Source: DASYRM01 sp036004405 (GTDB taxonomy: Bacteria; Acidobacteriota; Vicinamibacteria; Vicinamibacterales; UBA2999). From it: a stretch of 49,286 nucleotides of DNA. Positions 48,015 through 49,286 of this stretch are shown piece after piece. The stretch is taken from positions 1 to 49,286 of the forward strand of contig DASYRM010000221.1 in assembly GCA_036004405.1 (NCBI GenBank), given 5' to 3'. The notes below the pieces were generated by a model. That model ran no database searches and had not been told where the DNA came from. It was given only the letters and a program-made list of their open reading frames with translations. The translations under genes were made by a program, and so were the position numbers. How positions within the stretch are numbered: position 1 is the stretch's first letter; every line of letters begins with the position of its first letter.

Positions 48015-48205
48015 TTCGAGCGCGCTCGGGTGACGTTGCGCGAGCGCACGATACGCGAGCGCTTTCACCGCCTGTCGAGGTTCAGTATTTACTGGATCCC
48101 TGTTTCATTCCGCCCTATGCTGCGTCCCGCTCATTGACTTGAGTATGTCATTGCTCCTGGGCTAGTGCATTCAAACAGAAAGCCGCACTCAAGTAGAGAC
48201 TTGAT
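48015..48205. other. Intergenic region with hairpin, 191 bases
   Basis: After the bamD stop, GCGCTCG (48022-48028) can pair with CGAGCGC (48041-48047), or with a second CGAGCGC (48056-48062) followed by TTT. Either could form a weak terminator. The rest is distinctly AT-richer than the window. It contains TTGACT (48134-48139) with no properly spaced -10 box, and a TCAAGT-AGAG-ACTTGA dyad (48189-48204) just before the LuxR-type gene. No open frame is supported. Confidence 0.4.
48189..48204. promoter_or_regulatory. Inverted repeat upstream of LuxR-type gene, possible operator
   Basis: TCAAGT and ACTTGA are perfect 6-bp inverted arms separated by AGAG, ending 2 bases before the ATG at 48206. 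Size and symmetry fit a dimeric helix-turn-helix operator, possibly for the adjacent regulator. If the start at 48335 is the real one, the dyad would lie in its leader instead. Confidence 0.35.
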
Positions 48206-48727
48206 ATGCGATCACGCCGGCCCCTCGGCGTTGCGGACGCCGCGTCAGTCGATCCCGTCAATGCGATCGACGCGACCTGCTTCGCGCTCCATGACTCCTT
48301 CTCTCACCTCAGACCACACGCGTGCTCCACGGACATGTCGTTTCCGATTGAGAGAGACAAATGGACCGAGATCAGTACTCGGCTGCGGCTTTCAACCAGA
48401 GAAGCTCAAATTGCACGACTCTTGTTGGATGAGCGGGACGAGGCGGACATCGCTGCCACTTTATCGATCTCTCCGCGTACCGTTCATGGACACCTCGAGC
48501 GCCTATATCGAAAGCTTCACATTCACAGTCGGTCTCAGCTTCTGCTTCGCCTATTCAAGGCGTACCTTCTCTCCGATCGCCAGGGGCGAACGTCGGAGCT
48601 CGATCGGGCTTCCTGGCCCACCGCTCGTAAGCCCAGGGCTGTTTGGCCGTCTTGCGCCGTAGCGACGTCTTGTCGCATCGTGGCACCATGTCAGCAGAAC
48701 GCGCTCGCCTCGTCATCGACTCGATAG
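48206..48727 (+). CDS. LuxR/GerE-type helix-turn-helix protein
   Basis: A 173-residue frame. Residues about 57-120 are a clear LuxR/GerE DNA-binding domain: LRLSTREAQIARLLLDERDEADIAATLSISPRTVHGHLERLYRKLHIHSRSQLLLRLFKAYLL. The N-terminal 45 residues show no domain, so the real start may be ATG 48335 (MSFPIERDKW), making a compact HTH-only regulator. The last 50 residues are low complexity and overlap the next gene by 40 bases, so the natural end is uncertain too. No receiver domain is attached. Codon choice is less GC-biased than in the rest of the window, consistent with a horizontally acquired region. Confidence 0.7.
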   Translation: MRSRRPLGVADAASVDPVNAIDATCFALHDSFSHLRPHACSTDMSFPIERDKWTEISTRLRLSTREAQIARLLLDERDEADIAATLSISPRTVHGHLERLYRKLHIHSRSQLLLRLFKAYLLSDRQGRTSELDRASWPTARKPRAVWPSCAVATSCRIVAPCQQNALASSSTR

Positions 48728-49286
48728 GCACCGCTGCACTCGTCGTAGCGGCTGTCGTTCTTCTCAGAGCCGACCTCAACCGATCCCAACCGGCCAGCGC
48801 CGGTCCTCGCATCGTCCCATCGAGAAGCAATGGAGACTCAGTCGATCTAAGCCTCCAGCTGACTGGGCCGGTCAAAGGCTCACCACAGGCTGAGGTTGTG
48901 GTAGTTGAGTTCTCCGACTGGCAATGCCCGTTCTGTGAGCGATTCGCGCGAGACACTCTACCGCGCCTCCTCCGCGAATACATCGACACCGGCAAAGTGC
49001 GTTTCTCGTATCGCAACAATCCGCTTACGGAGATTCACCCGCTCGCCCTTCAGGCGAGCACGGCCGCCGATTGCGCCGATCAGCAGGGTCGTTTCTGGGA
49101 CATGCACGACGCCATCTTCGCCCACCAGCGACAACTGACAGGCGGCGGATTCGTCGAGTATGCGCGGGCCGCCCAACTGGATGTCGCCAAGTTTACCCGG
49201 TGCCTCGACGCAGGCACGACGGCGCGTATACAAGCTGACCAGGCCGAGGCGCTCCGCCTGGGACTACAAGCCACTCCGGTATTTCT
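48688..49286 (+). CDS. DsbA-like thiol:disulfide oxidoreductase, 3' end outside window
   Basis: An open frame from ATG 48688 to the window edge, 199 full codons. Residues about 8-27 are an uncleaved or signal-type membrane helix (LVIDSIGTAALVVAAVVLL). After a linker comes a thioredoxin-fold segment VVVVEFSDWQCPFCERFARDTLPRLLREY with active-site Cys80-Pro-Phe-Cys83. HPLALQASTAADCADQQGRFWDMHDAIFAHQ follows, then ARAAQLDVAKFTRCLD, and ATPVF at the edge contains the cis-Pro. This matches the DsbA/BdbD 'thioredoxin_4' group that oxidises or isomerises exported proteins. The start overlaps the LuxR-type frame by 40 bases. No Shine-Dalgarno is visible. Confidence 0.85.
   Translation, partial: MSAERARLVIDSIGTAALVVAAVVLLRADLNRSQPASAGPRIVPSRSNGDSVDLSLQLTGPVKGSPQAEVVVVEFSDWQCPFCERFARDTLPRLLREYIDTGKVRFSYRNNPLTEIHPLALQASTAADCADQQGRFWDMHDAIFAHQRQLTGGGFVEYARAAQLDVAKFTRCLDAGTTARIQADQAEALRLGLQATPVF

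Overview
The window is a 49.3 kb piece of a GC-rich (roughly two thirds G+C or more), gene-dense bacterial chromosome. Nearly all of it is core metabolism and cell-biology genes, with gene ends that often overlap by 1-4 bases (ATGA, GTGA, TTGA). Protein types and layout suggest an acidobacterium, most likely Vicinamibacteria-like: a 3-dehydroquinate dehydratase/shikimate dehydrogenase fusion, a SpoIVB-type S55 protein beside a secreted beta-propeller, RNase J next to FtsK, a bactofilin-like membrane protein, and BamD, which implies an outer membrane. The taxonomic call is inference; no rRNA or other marker RNA is present.

Layout. 1-9.5 kb: a partial secreted protein divergent from lexA, then a co-directional run DUF3467 - nth - zincin-like metallopeptidase - rsmA - RNase J - ftsK - amidase. 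9.5-15.8 kb: leucyl aminopeptidase with a tiny membrane protein, a PKD-like secreted protein, an unknown protein plus GT4 glycosyltransferase, a bactofilin-like membrane protein and a thiolase. 15.8-19.1 kb: acyl-CoA synthetase and MFS transporter. 19.2-30.25 kb: one minus-strand aromatic amino acid supra-operon, aroDE-trpE-trpG-trpD-trpC-trpF-trpB-trpA-aroQ-aroF-tyrA. 30.3-37.3 kb: S55 protein, beta-propeller, an ECF sigma/anti-sigma pair and a TPR protein. 37.3-41.2 kb: DppC/DppB-type permeases and a sigma-54 activator. 41.25-48.0 kb: aroC, def, fmt, rsmB, a PASTA protein, rpe, a thioesterase and bamD. From about 48.0 kb the sequence is visibly less GC-rich and carries a LuxR-type regulator and a truncated DsbA-like protein.

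The most interesting element is the leader of the aromatic supra-operon (30016-30254, minus strand). It has a TTGACA promoter, a short leader peptide with three consecutive Trp codons flanked by Tyr codons, three mutually exclusive pairings, and a 12-bp terminator hairpin with a U-tract. This is a complete transcription attenuator. It sits ahead of aroDE, so it would couple Trp (and perhaps Tyr) supply to shikimate-pathway, Trp-branch and Tyr-branch genes together.

The second theme is palindromic repeat DNA woven into gene ends. GTAG-footed hairpins like REP sequences supply the TAG stop codon of several genes. An 80-bp composite palindrome is read as the C-terminal tail of TrpC and recurs beside dppB. 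A two-hairpin palindrome lies in frame inside the AroE domain. A 166-bp element with perfect 25-bp inverted ends supplies the stop codons of two convergent genes. I saw no CRISPR array, tRNA, rRNA, intact insertion sequence or phage gene.
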